Below are positions 46,214 through 56,799 of a DNA stretch of 64,000 nt, piece after piece. The stretch is from Laguncularia racemosa (Eukaryota; Streptophyta; Magnoliopsida; Myrtales; Combretaceae). Below the pieces are notes generated by a model. It did not search any database, had not been told where the DNA came from, and saw only the letters and a list, made by a program, of their open reading frames with translations. Each line of letters starts with the position of its first letter. Positions within the stretch are counted from its first letter, which is position 1. The stretch lies in assembly GCA_037954665.1 (NCBI GenBank), contig JBBMOL010000022.1, forward strand, positions 1,860,001 through 1,924,000, read 5' to 3'. A program made the translations under genes and the position numbers.

Positions 46214-47358
46214 ATGACTCGTTCTTCTCAGACAGGTGAACTAACTTATAATTCGGAGATTGAGAAGACTCTAAAGAGGCTGCGACAAGAAGCTAGATCA
46301 TCCACTAGACTGAACTTAGCATCAGACTTGTCTGATTCATCCCTTGATTCTGAAAAAGAGGACGACATGGCAATCTCGAGAGAACCTTAAAGGAGTTGGC
46401 TGCACCGGGTGTGAATCAACAACCACTTTGTATTCACTACCCCGAACTAGCCGTGGAATTCGAGTTAAAATCTGGGTTGATACATCTGCTACTCACTTTT
46501 CATGGTCTTGAGAATGAAGATCCTCACAAGCATTTGAAAAAGTTTCATATAGTGTGTTCTAGTATGAGGCCGCAAGGAATAACCGACGATCAAATCAAGC
46601 TACGTGCTTTTCCATTTTCTTTAAGTACTAAAGCTAAAGATTGGTTGTTTTATTTGCCTCCAGGTTCGATAACCACTTGGACAGATATGGTCAGACTCTT
46701 CTTGGACAAATTCTTCCCCGCATCCAGAGCCGCTGGTATAAGAAGAGAAATTTGTGGTATAAAACAGAGGGACACCGAGACTCTTCATGAGTATTGGGAG
46801 AGGTTCAAGCAACTTTGTGCAAGCTGCCCACAACATGGGATATCTGAACAACTCCTCATCCAATACTTCTATGAAGGCTTGCTTCCGATGGAAAGAAAGA
46901 TGATGGACGCTGCGAGTGGAGGCGCCATAGTAAACAAAACCCCTGGTCAAGCTAGGGAATTGATCTCCATTATGGCTGTTAATTCACAACAATTTGGGTA
47001 TAGGCACGATACGTCTTCAAGGAAGGTAAATGAGGTAAGTGTGTCTAACCTTGAACATCAAATTTCTAATCTAACCTCCCTTGTGCAGCAGCTAGCTCTT
47101 GGAAATACCCATCAGGTGAAAGCTTGTGGAATTTGTGCTGCTCCTAATCACCCGACCGACATGTGCCCCACATTGCAAGATGACAATCATGAACACGCCA
47201 ATGCTGTAGGTGGATTCCCAGGACAGCCACAAAGGAAATATGATCCTTACTCGAACACGTACAATCCTGGATGGAGGGATCATCCTAACTTCAGATATGG
47301 CAATAAACCACAAAACTTCCAACAATTCCAACCTAAGCCATCAAACCAAGTATCATAG
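46214..47358 (+). pseudogene. Athila Gag, broken
   Basis: The ATG at 46214 opens MTRSSQTGELTYNSEIEKTL; the frame stops at 46390 and continues one frame over from 46396 (one-base change near 46387). The capsid core spans about 46440-46990 (ENEDPHKHLKKFHIVC, DWLFYLPPGSITTW, FFPASRAAGIRREICGIKQ, YFYEGLLPMERKMMDAASGG). A knuckle-like CGICAAPNHPTDMCPT is near 47125. A second frame change near 47355 separates the C-terminal part. Gag forms the particle. The distal 320-codon stretch is open. Confidence 0.85.
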
Positions 47359-47375
47359 GCTCTTCCACTTCAGGT

Positions 47376-48092
47376 ATGTCTCTTGAGGAAATTGTTAAAT
47401 CACTCGCCGTTAATACAAAACAATTTCAGGATGAGACAAAGCAGAGCATCCATAACTTGGAAAATCAGGTAAGTCAACTTGCTTCTTCTATAAATAGGTT
47501 GGAAACTCAAGGTAAGTTACCTTCTCAAACCATCACAAATCCAAAGCAAAGTGCTAATGCAATTACCTTGAGAAGTGGAACGAAATTGCAGGGATTAAAT
47601 GAGAAGGATCACCGAACTAATCCTGAGGAAGAGACTGAGAAAGAAACTCCAACTCCAAGCCAGCAGAACAATCAGATCAAAGGACCCCTCATTGAACCAC
47701 CAAAGGTCATGACAACAGCACCTCCTTTCCCTTCCAGACTAGCAAAATCCAAGAATGAAGCTGAAGAAAAAGAGATTCTTGACACTTTTTGCAAAGTTGA
47801 GGTAAACATTCCCTTGCTGGATGCAATTAAGTAAGTACCTCATTATGCTAAATTTCTAAAAGAATTGTGCACTAACAAAAGAAAGCTGAAAGGTAATGAA
47901 AAGATTAGTGTAGGTGAGAATGTTTCAGCTATTCTTCAGAAGAAGCTTCCTCCTAAATGTAAGGATCCAGGTATGTTTACTATTCCTTGCAAAATAGGTA
48001 ACCTTGAAATCACTAAAGCTATGTGTGATTTAGGCGCTTCAATCAATGTTATGCCTTTGTCTGTTTATCAACGTTTAAATGTTGGCCCCTAA
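47376..48092 (+). pseudogene. Athila Gag C-terminus and protease
   Basis: A coiled-coil segment (NLENQVSQLASSINRLETQ) and the Athila-typical NAITLRSGTKL precede a Pro/Glu-rich linker. A TAA at 47832 interrupts the frame, where Gln is usual. The protease follows with MCDLGASINVMPLSVYQRL; DLGAS starts at 48027. A third frame change near 48085 stops it. The protease would cut the polyprotein. Confidence 0.85.
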
Positions 48093-48181
48093 AGGAAACA
48101 GGCGTTATTGTTCAACTTGCTGATAGGTCCAATGTTTATCCTGAGGGAGTTCTAGAAGATGTTTTAGTACAAGTTAATGGT

Positions 48182-48988
48182 TTGGTTTTCCCTGCAGATT
48201 TTTATGTGCTTGACATGGAGAATGATGATTCTCGTAATTCATCAATGATATTATTAGGGAGACCATTTCTTAAGACATCCAGAACAAAAATTGATGTACA
48301 TGATGGTAACCTCACTATGGAATTTGATGGTGAAGTGATTAAATTTAACATTTACGATGCCATGAAATACTCTAGTGATATCTCTCCCGTTTTTGTTGTT
48401 GATGTGATTGACCCATTAACACAGGCTACATTTGATTTGATAGACGATGATGAGTTAAAAGTTGTACTTAATAAGAGTCTTACGATTCATGCATTGAAAA
48501 CTCTTAAGGAGAAGCTGGTAATATCCTCTGATTTGCAGGACAAGATTTGGGAGTTGGAATCATTAAAACCTGTCAGGTATGATGTGTCCTACATTAATTT
48601 ACCTCCTTCTAACAAAAAACTTATTCCTTCTATTGTGCAGGCACCAAAGCTAGAATTAAAACCCCTACCCGAACATCTAAAGTATATTTTCTTAGGAGAA
48701 AAGGAGACTCTTGCGGTGATAGTCTCCAACAAGCTGAGTACTTTAGAAGAAGAAAAGTTGATTCGGGTGTTGAGAGAGTACAAAGAAGCCATTGGATGGT
48801 CCATCGCTGATATCAAAGGACTAAGCCCTTCCACCTGCATGCACAAGATTTTGATGGAAGATAATTGCAAACCTTTAAGAGAAGTTCAGCGTCGTTTGAA
48901 TCCACCTATGATGGAAGTAGTTAAGAAAGAGATCTTGAAACTTCTTGATGCAGGTATGATCTATCCAATTTCGACAGCAAGTGGGTAA
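48182..48988 (+). pseudogene. Athila protease C-terminus to RT entry
   Basis: FPADFYVLDME and ILLGRPFLKTSRTKIDVHDG form the C-terminal half of the protease. A spacer leads to WSIADIKGLSPSTCMHKI and LKLLDAGMIYPIS, the start of gypsy RT. A frame change near 48972 separates it from the long RT frame. Met at 48182 is internal, not a real start. Confidence 0.85.
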
Positions 48989-49026
48989 GTCCAATCCAAG
49001 TTGTTCCAAAGAAAACGGGCTTAACT

Positions 49027-51549
49027 GTGATTGAAAACTTTGATGGTGAGTTAATTCCTACTCGGGTTCAGAATGGATGGAGGGTTTGTGTTGATTACAG
49101 GAAGTTAAATGTGTCAACTCGGAAGGACCACTTTCCTCTTCCTTTTCTTGATCAGATGCTTGAACGTTTGGCTGGCCATTCTCACTATTGTTGTCTTGAT
49201 GGTTATTCAGGTTTTCATCAAATTCCAGTGGCACCGGAAGATCAAGAGAAGACCACTTTCACTTGTCCATTCGATACTTTTGCGTATCGAAGGATGCCTT
49301 TCGGGCTCTGCAATGCCCCGGCCACATTCCAAAGATGTGTGGTTAGTATATTTTCAGATTATGTGGAGAATATTATAGAAGTTTTCATGGATGACTTTAC
49401 CATCTATGGTAATTCTTTTGATTCATGTTTGACTAACCTTACAAAAGTGCTTCAAAGATGTATAGATAAGAATCTAGTGTTGAATTATGAAAAATGTCAC
49501 TTTATGGTTGAACAGAGTCTCATTTTAGGCCATATTGTATCTTCTAAGGGGCTTGAGGTCGATAAAGCTAAGGTAGAATTGATTAAATATTTACCTTACC
49601 CTATAAGTGTACGGGAAATTCGGTCTTTTCTTGGGAGTGCAGGATTCTATCGACGCTTCATCAAGGATTTCTCCAAGATTACTCTACCCCTATGTCGATT
49701 GCTACAAAAAGAAGTGACATTTGAGTTCGATGAGGCCTGCAAGAATGCTTTTGACACACTGAGGGACAAGTTAACTTCTGCTCCAATCATCCAACCACCC
49801 GACTGGACCCTTCCCTTTGAAATCATGTGTGATGCAAGCAACTATGCAGTTGGAGCAGTTCTTGGCCAAAGAGTTGGGAGAGCTTCTCATGCCATTTATT
49901 ATGCTTCCAGAACTTTGGATAATGCTCAATGCAACTATTCCACGACGGAAAAAGAACTCTTGGCTGTTGTTTTTGCATTAGAAAAATTCAGATCATACTT
50001 ACTTGGTACTAAGGTAATTGTTTACTCTGATCATGCAGCTCTTAAATACCTGCTCACAAAGAAGGAGGCGAAACCAAGACTTATTCGATGGATACTCCTA
50101 TTACAAGAGTTTGATCTGGAGATACGCGATAGAAAAGGATTAGAAAACTTAGTTGCCGACCACCTCAGTCGAATTCCTATCAGTGAAGGGTCCACACAAA
50201 TACAAGATGATTTTCCAGATGAGTATCTCTTTTCTATTCAAAAGACAATTCCGTGGTACGCTGATATTGTCAATTATTTGGTTACTAAGACACTACCAAG
50301 TGATTTGTCTAGGGCTCAAAAAGATAAAATTAAAAGTGATGCTAAGTATTATGTATGGGATGATCCATATTTGTGGAAACATTGTGCTGATCAAATCATT
50401 AGAAGGTGTATTTCTCAAGACGATATTCCTTCTGTCTTGCAATTTTGTCACTCATATGCATGTGGTGGACATTTTGGCCCTAAGAGGACAGCTCAAAAGG
50501 TATTATGGTGTGGTTTGTTTTGGCCTACATTGTTTCGTGACTCTTTTATGTTTTGTAAGTCTTGTAAACGATGTCAAAAGATTGGGAACTTAGGACGTAG
50601 AGATCAAATGCCACTTACCCCTATTCTTGCTTGTGAAATATTTGATATATGGGGTATTGACTTTATGGGTCCTTTTCCTCCTTCTTTCGGTAATGTTTAC
50701 ATCCTTCTTGCTGTGGATTATGTTTCAAAATGGGTGGAAGCCAAAGCGACTCGAACTAATGATGCTAAAGTTGTTGTGGATTTTGTTAAAACTCATATTT
50801 TTGCTAGGTTCGGGACACCAAAGGCTCTTATCAATGATCGTGGCACACACTTTTGTAATAGAATAGTGGAAACTCTACTAAAAAAATACAGGGTCACTCA
50901 TCGCACTTCCACCGCATACCACCCCCAAACCAATGGATTGGTAGAAGTCTCAAATCGAGAAATCAAGTCTATTCTGGAAAAAACCGTCAATCCAAGCAAG
51001 AAGGATTGGAGCACAAGACTTGAGGATGCATTATGGGCCTACCGGACAGCTTACAAGACCCCTATAGGTATGTCTCCTTACCGTTTAATATTTGGCAAAC
51101 CATGTCATCTCCCTGTGGAGCTGGAACATAGGGCGTATTGGGATGTAAAACAATGTAACATGCGAATGGATGAGGCGGGTGAACACAGAAAACTTCAATT
51201 ACAAGAACTCGAGGAAATTCGAAGAGAAGCTTATGAGAGTACGAAAATCTACAAGGAAAAAACGAAGGATTTTCATGATCAAATGATTTCCCGCAAGAAT
51301 TTTTCTGTAGGTCAAAAAGTATTACTTTACCATTCTCGATTAAAGTTGTTTCCTGGCAAACTACAATCACGGTGGATTGGTCCTTTTGTTATCACTAACA
51401 TATTTTCACATGGTGCAGTTGAGATCGCAAGCCTTGAAACTGGTAAGACCTTCAAAGTCAATGGTCATCACTTGAAACCTTTTTATGAAGGCTTTCAAGT
51501 ATGTAATATTGAAGAAACCAGTTTAACTCACCCCGAGTATTGTGATTGA
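49027..51549 (+). CDS. Athila RT, RNase H and integrase, open
   Basis: 840 codons. RT: WRVCVDYRKLN, LDGYSGFHQIPVAPEDQEKT, MPFGLCNAPATFQRC and FMDDF (49384-49398), the catalytic YxDD equivalent. RNase H: CDASNYAVGAVLGQR, TTEKELLAVVFALEK, YSDHAALKYL, ending LVADHLSRI. Integrase: H-C zinc domain HSYACGGHFG...CKSCKRCQ, then DFMGPFPPS, LINDRGTHF and GLVEVSNREI supplying D, D and E. The C-terminus is SRWIGPFVITN. All three enzymes copy and insert the element. The upstream frameshift means it cannot be made as a normal fusion from this copy; the Met at 49027 is not a native start. Confidence 0.93.
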   Translation: MIENFDGELIPTRVQNGWRVCVDYRKLNVSTRKDHFPLPFLDQMLERLAGHSHYCCLDGYSGFHQIPVAPEDQEKTTFTCPFDTFAYRRMPFGLCNAPATFQRCVVSIFSDYVENIIEVFMDDFTIYGNSFDSCLTNLTKVLQRCIDKNLVLNYEKCHFMVEQSLILGHIVSSKGLEVDKAKVELIKYLPYPISVREIRSFLGSAGFYRRFIKDFSKITLPLCRLLQKEVTFEFDEACKNAFDTLRDKLTSAPIIQPPDWTLPFEIMCDASNYAVGAVLGQRVGRASHAIYYASRTLDNAQCNYSTTEKELLAVVFALEKFRSYLLGTKVIVYSDHAALKYLLTKKEAKPRLIRWILLLQEFDLEIRDRKGLENLVADHLSRIPISEGSTQIQDDFPDEYLFSIQKTIPWYADIVNYLVTKTLPSDLSRAQKDKIKSDAKYYVWDDPYLWKHCADQIIRRCISQDDIPSVLQFCHSYACGGHFGPKRTAQKVLWCGLFWPTLFRDSFMFCKSCKRCQKIGNLGRRDQMPLTPILACEIFDIWGIDFMGPFPPSFGNVYILLAVDYVSKWVEAKATRTNDAKVVVDFVKTHIFARFGTPKALINDRGTHFCNRIVETLLKKYRVTHRTSTAYHPQTNGLVEVSNREIKSILEKTVNPSKKDWSTRLEDALWAYRTAYKTPIGMSPYRLIFGKPCHLPVELEHRAYWDVKQCNMRMDEAGEHRKLQLQELEEIRREAYESTKIYKEKTKDFHDQMISRKNFSVGQKVLLYHSRLKLFPGKLQSRWIGPFVITNIFSHGAVEIASLETGKTFKVNGHHLKPFYEGFQVCNIEETSLTHPEYCD

Positions 51550-52942
51550 TTACAGGAACGTCTAGCCAAAGACGTTAAAGAAAGGCGCTTCATGGGAGGC
51601 AACCCATGTCAAAAAAAAAAAAAAGAAAATTTCTTTTAGTTTTGTTTTGCTTTAGTTTTGTTTTATTTTAGTTTTAGTTTTGTTGTGATTTTCGTGTAGT
51701 TTTGAAATTTTTGGATCAGCTGCAGCAAGGATATATATAATTAGATGACACTTTCCAAAGCTTAAAGGGAAAACTCCAATACCAGGGAAGTACCAGTATT
51801 TCCTTTCTCTTATTCTCTAATGTTTCTTGAGTTGTTAATTCCTTTTCAATTGTGCTAAATTAGGAACAGTGAGGACACTGTTCAAGCTAAGTGTGGGGGA
51901 GAGGATAATACAATATAGAGAATAGAGAACTAACTTATACTCTGAATGTTTGTCCTTAAGCAATTTTAAGCTAAATTTTTTTCAAAATTATCATGAAATC
52001 TAGAGATTGTACTAAATGTTGTAATAAGCATCTACAAAATGTGAAATTGACTTGTTCAAATGTTTTACTCACCCACTGCTGTGATTAGAATACATGGTTA
52101 AAATTAAGTAGTGAAATCTTTAAGAAACAAATTTACCTTGTATTTAGCTTTAGAATTGGAAGTCTAAGAGTAAGTCGAGTCCCTAAGTGAAAAATAAACA
52201 AGTTTACTTCTAGGTTATATTAGCTACTGTATACTCTTTGAAGTTGTTTGTAAAGCAATCATAACACTTGAAAAAAAAAAAAAAACAATCAAAATCAAGC
52301 ATAGCCATTACTCCAATGATTCAAGTAATTGAGTTAAGAGTATTCAAACTTGAATGTTAGCGTGAGGAAGAGTCCGTAGGGGTATCTCAAAACCCGGTCA
52401 CTTGAGTGATGAGCTCGGGATGTGCCGACTCAATGAACTCACTATAACGATAAGGGCGAAAAAGGCGAAAGTTCATGAAAAGAAGCGGGCAAAAACCCGT
52501 CAAAACAGATGCTTGAATAAATCAAAAGAACATGAATGTAAATATTCATTGAATAAAACAAGACTAGAAAAGGGAGAAAATCTACGGAAAGAGTTGATAC
52601 TATATGCTTTTACTTTATGTTGCAAGGATTATATGTTTGCTAATGTCCAATGAAGTTTAATTGGGTGTTTTTCCTTAGTGGATTAAGTATTTACTTTTGG
52701 AATAAAAATTCTTTTGCTAAACATGAGGATTAAAGTTTGTTTTGTTTAGATTAGCTATTGAATTTTGTCCATAGTAATTTGATCACAGGAAACCAGTTTG
52801 GTTGAAGTAGTAGACATTAAAACTACAAGTCATGAATTACAAATGAATAGATGCTTGGAATGATGAAAAGAAAGTTTATATAATCTATGATAGATTTCTC
52901 AATTGATTTGATGCAATTGCTTAAGGACAAGCAAGAGTTCAA
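51550..52942 (+). other. Athila non-coding 3' region
   Basis: Begins with GACGTTAAAGAAAGGCGCTT and ATGGGAGGCAACCCATG, a pair of short hairpin-capable motifs that recurs after pol in Athila-type elements. The rest is AT-rich, with an 83-codon frame at 52402-52653 (Lys-rich, unassigned). Many Athila elements have an env-like gene here; none is recognisable. Confidence 0.6.
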
Positions 52943-52955
52943 GTGTGGGGGAATT
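52943..52955 (+). other. Athila polypurine tract
   Basis: GTGTGGGGGAATT directly before the 3' LTR, preceded by the lineage-typical AAGGACAAGCAAGAGTTCAAG. Confidence 0.75.
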
Positions 52956-54596
52956 TCATAGAGCCATTTTATACTCAATCTTTATAGTATAAATTATGTT
53001 AAATTATTATTGATTTTATAGAAATCATAAGGAAATGGTACTTTAGTTCTATCATCATGATAAATCAGGTTAAATGGAGTCAAGGATGCTAATTCAAGTA
53101 TTTTAGAGAAGTCATCTACAACTTGGATCAAGACAAGGAATTACACCACCGGAGGAAGCACGGTTTGAGGCACGGCCAAGGTTCAAACCGTGTTACACAC
53201 TGGATAAGAAGACGGAAAATGTGGACTTTGAACAGAGAGAGACACGGCTTAGGGCACAGCCGTGGTGGCAGCCGTGGGAGAAACCGTGCTTGGAGCCGTG
53301 GTGGAAGCTAGACGTGCCAAGGAGAAGAAATTGCGGAACATCAACCAGAGGATGGCACGGCTTTAAATCTGGCCGTGGGTGTAACCGTGGTACACACTGG
53401 GCACGGATGAAGACTTGTTGATTATGCACAGAATAAGGCACGATTGGAAATCTAGCCATGGGTGGAGCCGTGGTACACACTGGACACGGAAGATGATACA
53501 TGAAATATACACAAAGGATGGCACGGCTTGACCCACGGCCGTGTGTTAGGGCGTACCAGGCAGACGAACATTTACTTCTCGAAATCTACTTGGAAAAGGA
53601 AAGATATTTTCGTATCTTGCTAGCAAAAGATCACATGCCATCTCCCTAACAATATAAATAGAACCAACCCTAGAGGGTTAGGACAACTTTTAATCTTTGA
53701 ATCTGGAATCACTTTGGAGACAAGAAGGAAAGGAGGAGGCAGAGCAGGCAGCCGGAAACAGAGGCTTGTTATGTTTTTATTTTTATTTTTCGTTTTATTG
53801 ATGAACATGAGTAGCTAAGCTACTTTTCTAGCCAAAGGGTCATAGATGTTTAATTCTCCATGAATTGTGAGGTCTAATTGACTTGTATTTATTCTATTCT
53901 TTGCTTTCGGGTATTCATATATCTTCTGATCGTTTTGTCATTATTATCTTTGTTGATTGGTATGAATAGAGCTCTTCTACTCAATTAGCAAGTTAATATA
54001 TTGTCAACTAGCACGTCAAATCCATAATTGTTTGATTGTTCTAGTCTTAGTGACGCAATAACATGTTTGGTTATAAAAGAGATGATCGAATTCATGTTAT
54101 GGAGGTGTGTGATCATGTTTAAATAGGTTATCTTATAATCTACTAGCATGAATTGGTGGTCTCTCTAGATTTTAATGCTATTGATAGATTAAATCCTAAG
54201 TGCTTGTCTAGGATTATCTAATCGATAAGAGATATAATCAAAGAGCTTCTCTTGATTATCAAGGAAGTACGGAGAGATAGGTTGTTAGAGCTTGTTAATA
54301 ACCATAACCAGTTTATCTAGAAATAAGAATAGAAAACATTTGCATCGATGATCAATTCCTAGAATTAAACTATCTTGATTCCTTTGGCTAGGCTTTTATC
54401 AATATTCAATTTTCTTATCTTGTTTTAACTTTATTCGATTCACAAACCAAACCCCCATTTTCCTTTTCCTTTTTATTCTCCTTGGATAGAAATAAATTTA
54501 ACCAATCTCTGTGGATTCGACCCTACTCACCGCTATATGCAAATCATATAATTATCTAAGAGTAGGTTTTATTTTTGTTGGATTTGACACCCATCA
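52956..54596 (+). repeat. Athila 3' LTR
   Basis: Begins TCATAGAGCC (the canonical TG start has become TC) and ends CACCCATCA, followed by CAAGG. It differs from the 5' LTR at about 40 sites plus one single-base indel by eye. Confidence 0.92.
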
Positions 54597-55020
54597 CAAG
54601 GATAAACACTCTAACGAGTAGGCAATCTTAAAACTGGATAATGCTCTAATGAGCAAGTGATCCATTTATTTTAGCCTAAGATAGCACTCTAATGATCAAG
54701 TGATCCATTTACTTTAATCCAAGATAGTGCTTTAATGAGTAGGAGATCCTAAAACTGGATAGTACTCTAATGAGCAAGTAATCCATTTACTTTAACCTAA
54801 GATAGTGCTCTAATGAGTAGGCGATTTACTTTAGCCTAAAATAGTTCTTTAATGAGTAGGTGATCCTAAAACTTAACGGTGCTCTAATGAGCAAGTGATC
54901 CATTTACTTTAAACTAGGTGACACTTTAATAAGCAGGTGATCCATTTAACCTAAGATAGCACTCTAATGAGCAAAAGATCTTAACACTGGACAACACTCT
55001 AATAAGCAAGTGATCCATGG
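54597..55020 (+). repeat. Degenerate minisatellite, segment 3
   Basis: About ten units of the 35-45 bp repeat (CTCTAATGAGCAAGTGATCC...), ending at TGATCCATGG. Its left edge, CAAGGATAAACACTCTAACG, continues segment 2. Confidence 0.8.
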
Positions 55021-56799
55021 GGATTATGACAAAAGAGATCTTATAACTTGAAACATTAGAATGAAATTGACATTAGGGATAAAAATCCCCTTAATTTAGA
55101 ATGATTTAAATAACAATGGCCACTAAAAAGCAAGATGAAGACTTTTGACTTGGATTTGAATATATAAGACTTAACTCTAACAAGGTAGAGTGGATGAAAC
55201 CAGTCTTAAGGCAAATGGATTAACTTTGACTTAAATAAGAATTGTCTATTATAGATGACATGCTGAAAAGAATGAACATTGTCCTTAAGACTGACTAAGA
55301 GCTTTCCATATTCAAGCAATAATCTTGTGAAAGTCTTTTTTTTTTCTTTCTTTTTTCTTTTTACTTAAAATTTACTAACAAATATAGATTCATTACAGAA
55401 TCCTAAGCATTTTTTCAAAGCAATAAGCCCATAATGATTGGTTATGTCTGGGGATCATTCTTTGAGGGATTTCTTTCTCTTTAGGGGATTTCATTCTTTG
55501 GGGGTTTTGAATTCTTCCTTAGAAGCTTTGGGCTCCTTTATTGGAATATTGATCTTTAAACTTGGGGGGGAATGACTTTTATTCTTTTGAGGATGGCTTC
55601 AATCATCTTTTTGCTTTAGAGTAGACATCTTACTAATGATTAGTTTAGTTTAAGAGGACTTTCCTTACCTCCTCTTAGTCTAAATTTCATACTTGACTCT
55701 AATTCCAAAAATTATAGTTCACCTTGTAAGTGATATGCTTAAATCAATATGTTAGGTATTTTCCATATTTGTAATGGAACGTGGGCTTTTGGTTATCAGT
55801 CTTAAAAAGATGTTAATAAAAGGCATATTTTTAGAAGGATAATCATTACTTCGATCCAAGTTTACAAGTTAAGAACCCTTAAGAAAAGCTATAAATGTAC
55901 TTGCCCCAATTTTAAAAACAATTTTGTTTTTATCTAGGATAGAATATTTCCTATGATTTGAAAAACCTTGATATTATGAGTAGAACTTGGTTTTGAATTG
56001 TAGATCTTAGAGGTTTATAGGTTGATGGCTTTTACAATTGCCCTTAGTTCTTTCAAACCTTTTTAGGCTCTCTCCTAGTCACCTTCCTGGGCTTTCTCTC
56101 TCTCTTTTTTTTTTTTTTTAGCCCCACAAGAGTTGATTGTTTCTTTTTTATTAGGTGACTTATAGTTTAAAGTTTTTAGATTTTGTGTGATTTTCCTGAT
56201 CTAGGCTTTTCTTAATATAAAAGGAAATAAATTATCGACGACAATTAATTACTCTCAAATTGATGTTACTAGGGCAAGCACAAATTTGTTTAATTCTTTT
56301 CTCCTAACTGATGGCCCTATTCACTTGATTACCCCATTGTGGGGTAGTTCTTAACAAGGTTTTTCTTTGAAATTACTCCATTTAAATTTCAAAGGCTTAA
56401 CATGGTTGACAAGGGATAATTGTGTTTAGAATAAAGAAATGAATGCCTAACATCATTTTGAATAGCGTATCAAATTCAAGATAGACCTACTTTGAGGAAT
56501 AAGTACAAAAACCTTATAATGATGACACTCAACTTCTCAAGTGTTTAAAAGTTAGTGTTTAGGATGTGGCTTACCTCTTTTCATCCTAAACTTTTTAATT
56601 AGTGAGATGTCGTATTTAATTTCTTTCCTTATTTTGGCTTAAATGGCCAAATGTTCCTAAAAGATCTTGATGCCTCAAGTTGAGTACATTGAACATCATG
56701 CCTCTAATTCCAATAGATAACTTTTATTCAAATGAATCATTTCTTTTGCTATTATAACTTTAGCAAAGATTGACCTTCTTAACTTGCTAACATTTGCCT
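55021..56799. other. Non-coding interval next to the Ogre/Tat gag relic
   Basis: AT-rich with T runs (55338-55362, 56108-56120). No RT or integrase motif on either strand, although pol of the minus-strand gag would be expected here. Probably retroelement UTR. Confidence 0.35.

Larger units (their letters stand above)
44523..54596 (+). mobile_element. Athila-lineage Ty3/gypsy element, nearly complete
   Basis: 10,074 bases with LTRs of 1640 and 1641 bases, flanked by TAAGG/CAAGG (one mismatch). It has a Gln-less primer site of the TGGCGCCGTTGCC type, gag, protease, RT, RNase H, integrase, a 1.4-kb non-coding 3' region and a polypurine tract. The Gag text and primer site place it in the Athila lineage. 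Four frameshifts and one nonsense codon break gag and protease, while RT to integrase is open. About 40 LTR differences by eye, mostly transitions, imply an age near one million years at a commonly used plant rate. No env-like frame is seen. Confidence 0.92.

Noticed and set aside
47092..47331. 79-codon minus frame, and similar minus frames inside the Athila gag and pol
   Set aside because: Opposite-strand shadows of clearly coding sequence.
51550..52942. Env-like gene in the Athila 3' region
   Set aside because: No long frame, signal peptide or membrane segment; only an 83-codon Lys-rich frame.
53123..53501. Arg/Gly-rich + frame and His/Pro-rich minus frame in the Athila 3' LTR
   Set aside because: They translate the CACGG/CCGTG island; low-complexity products with no supporting context.
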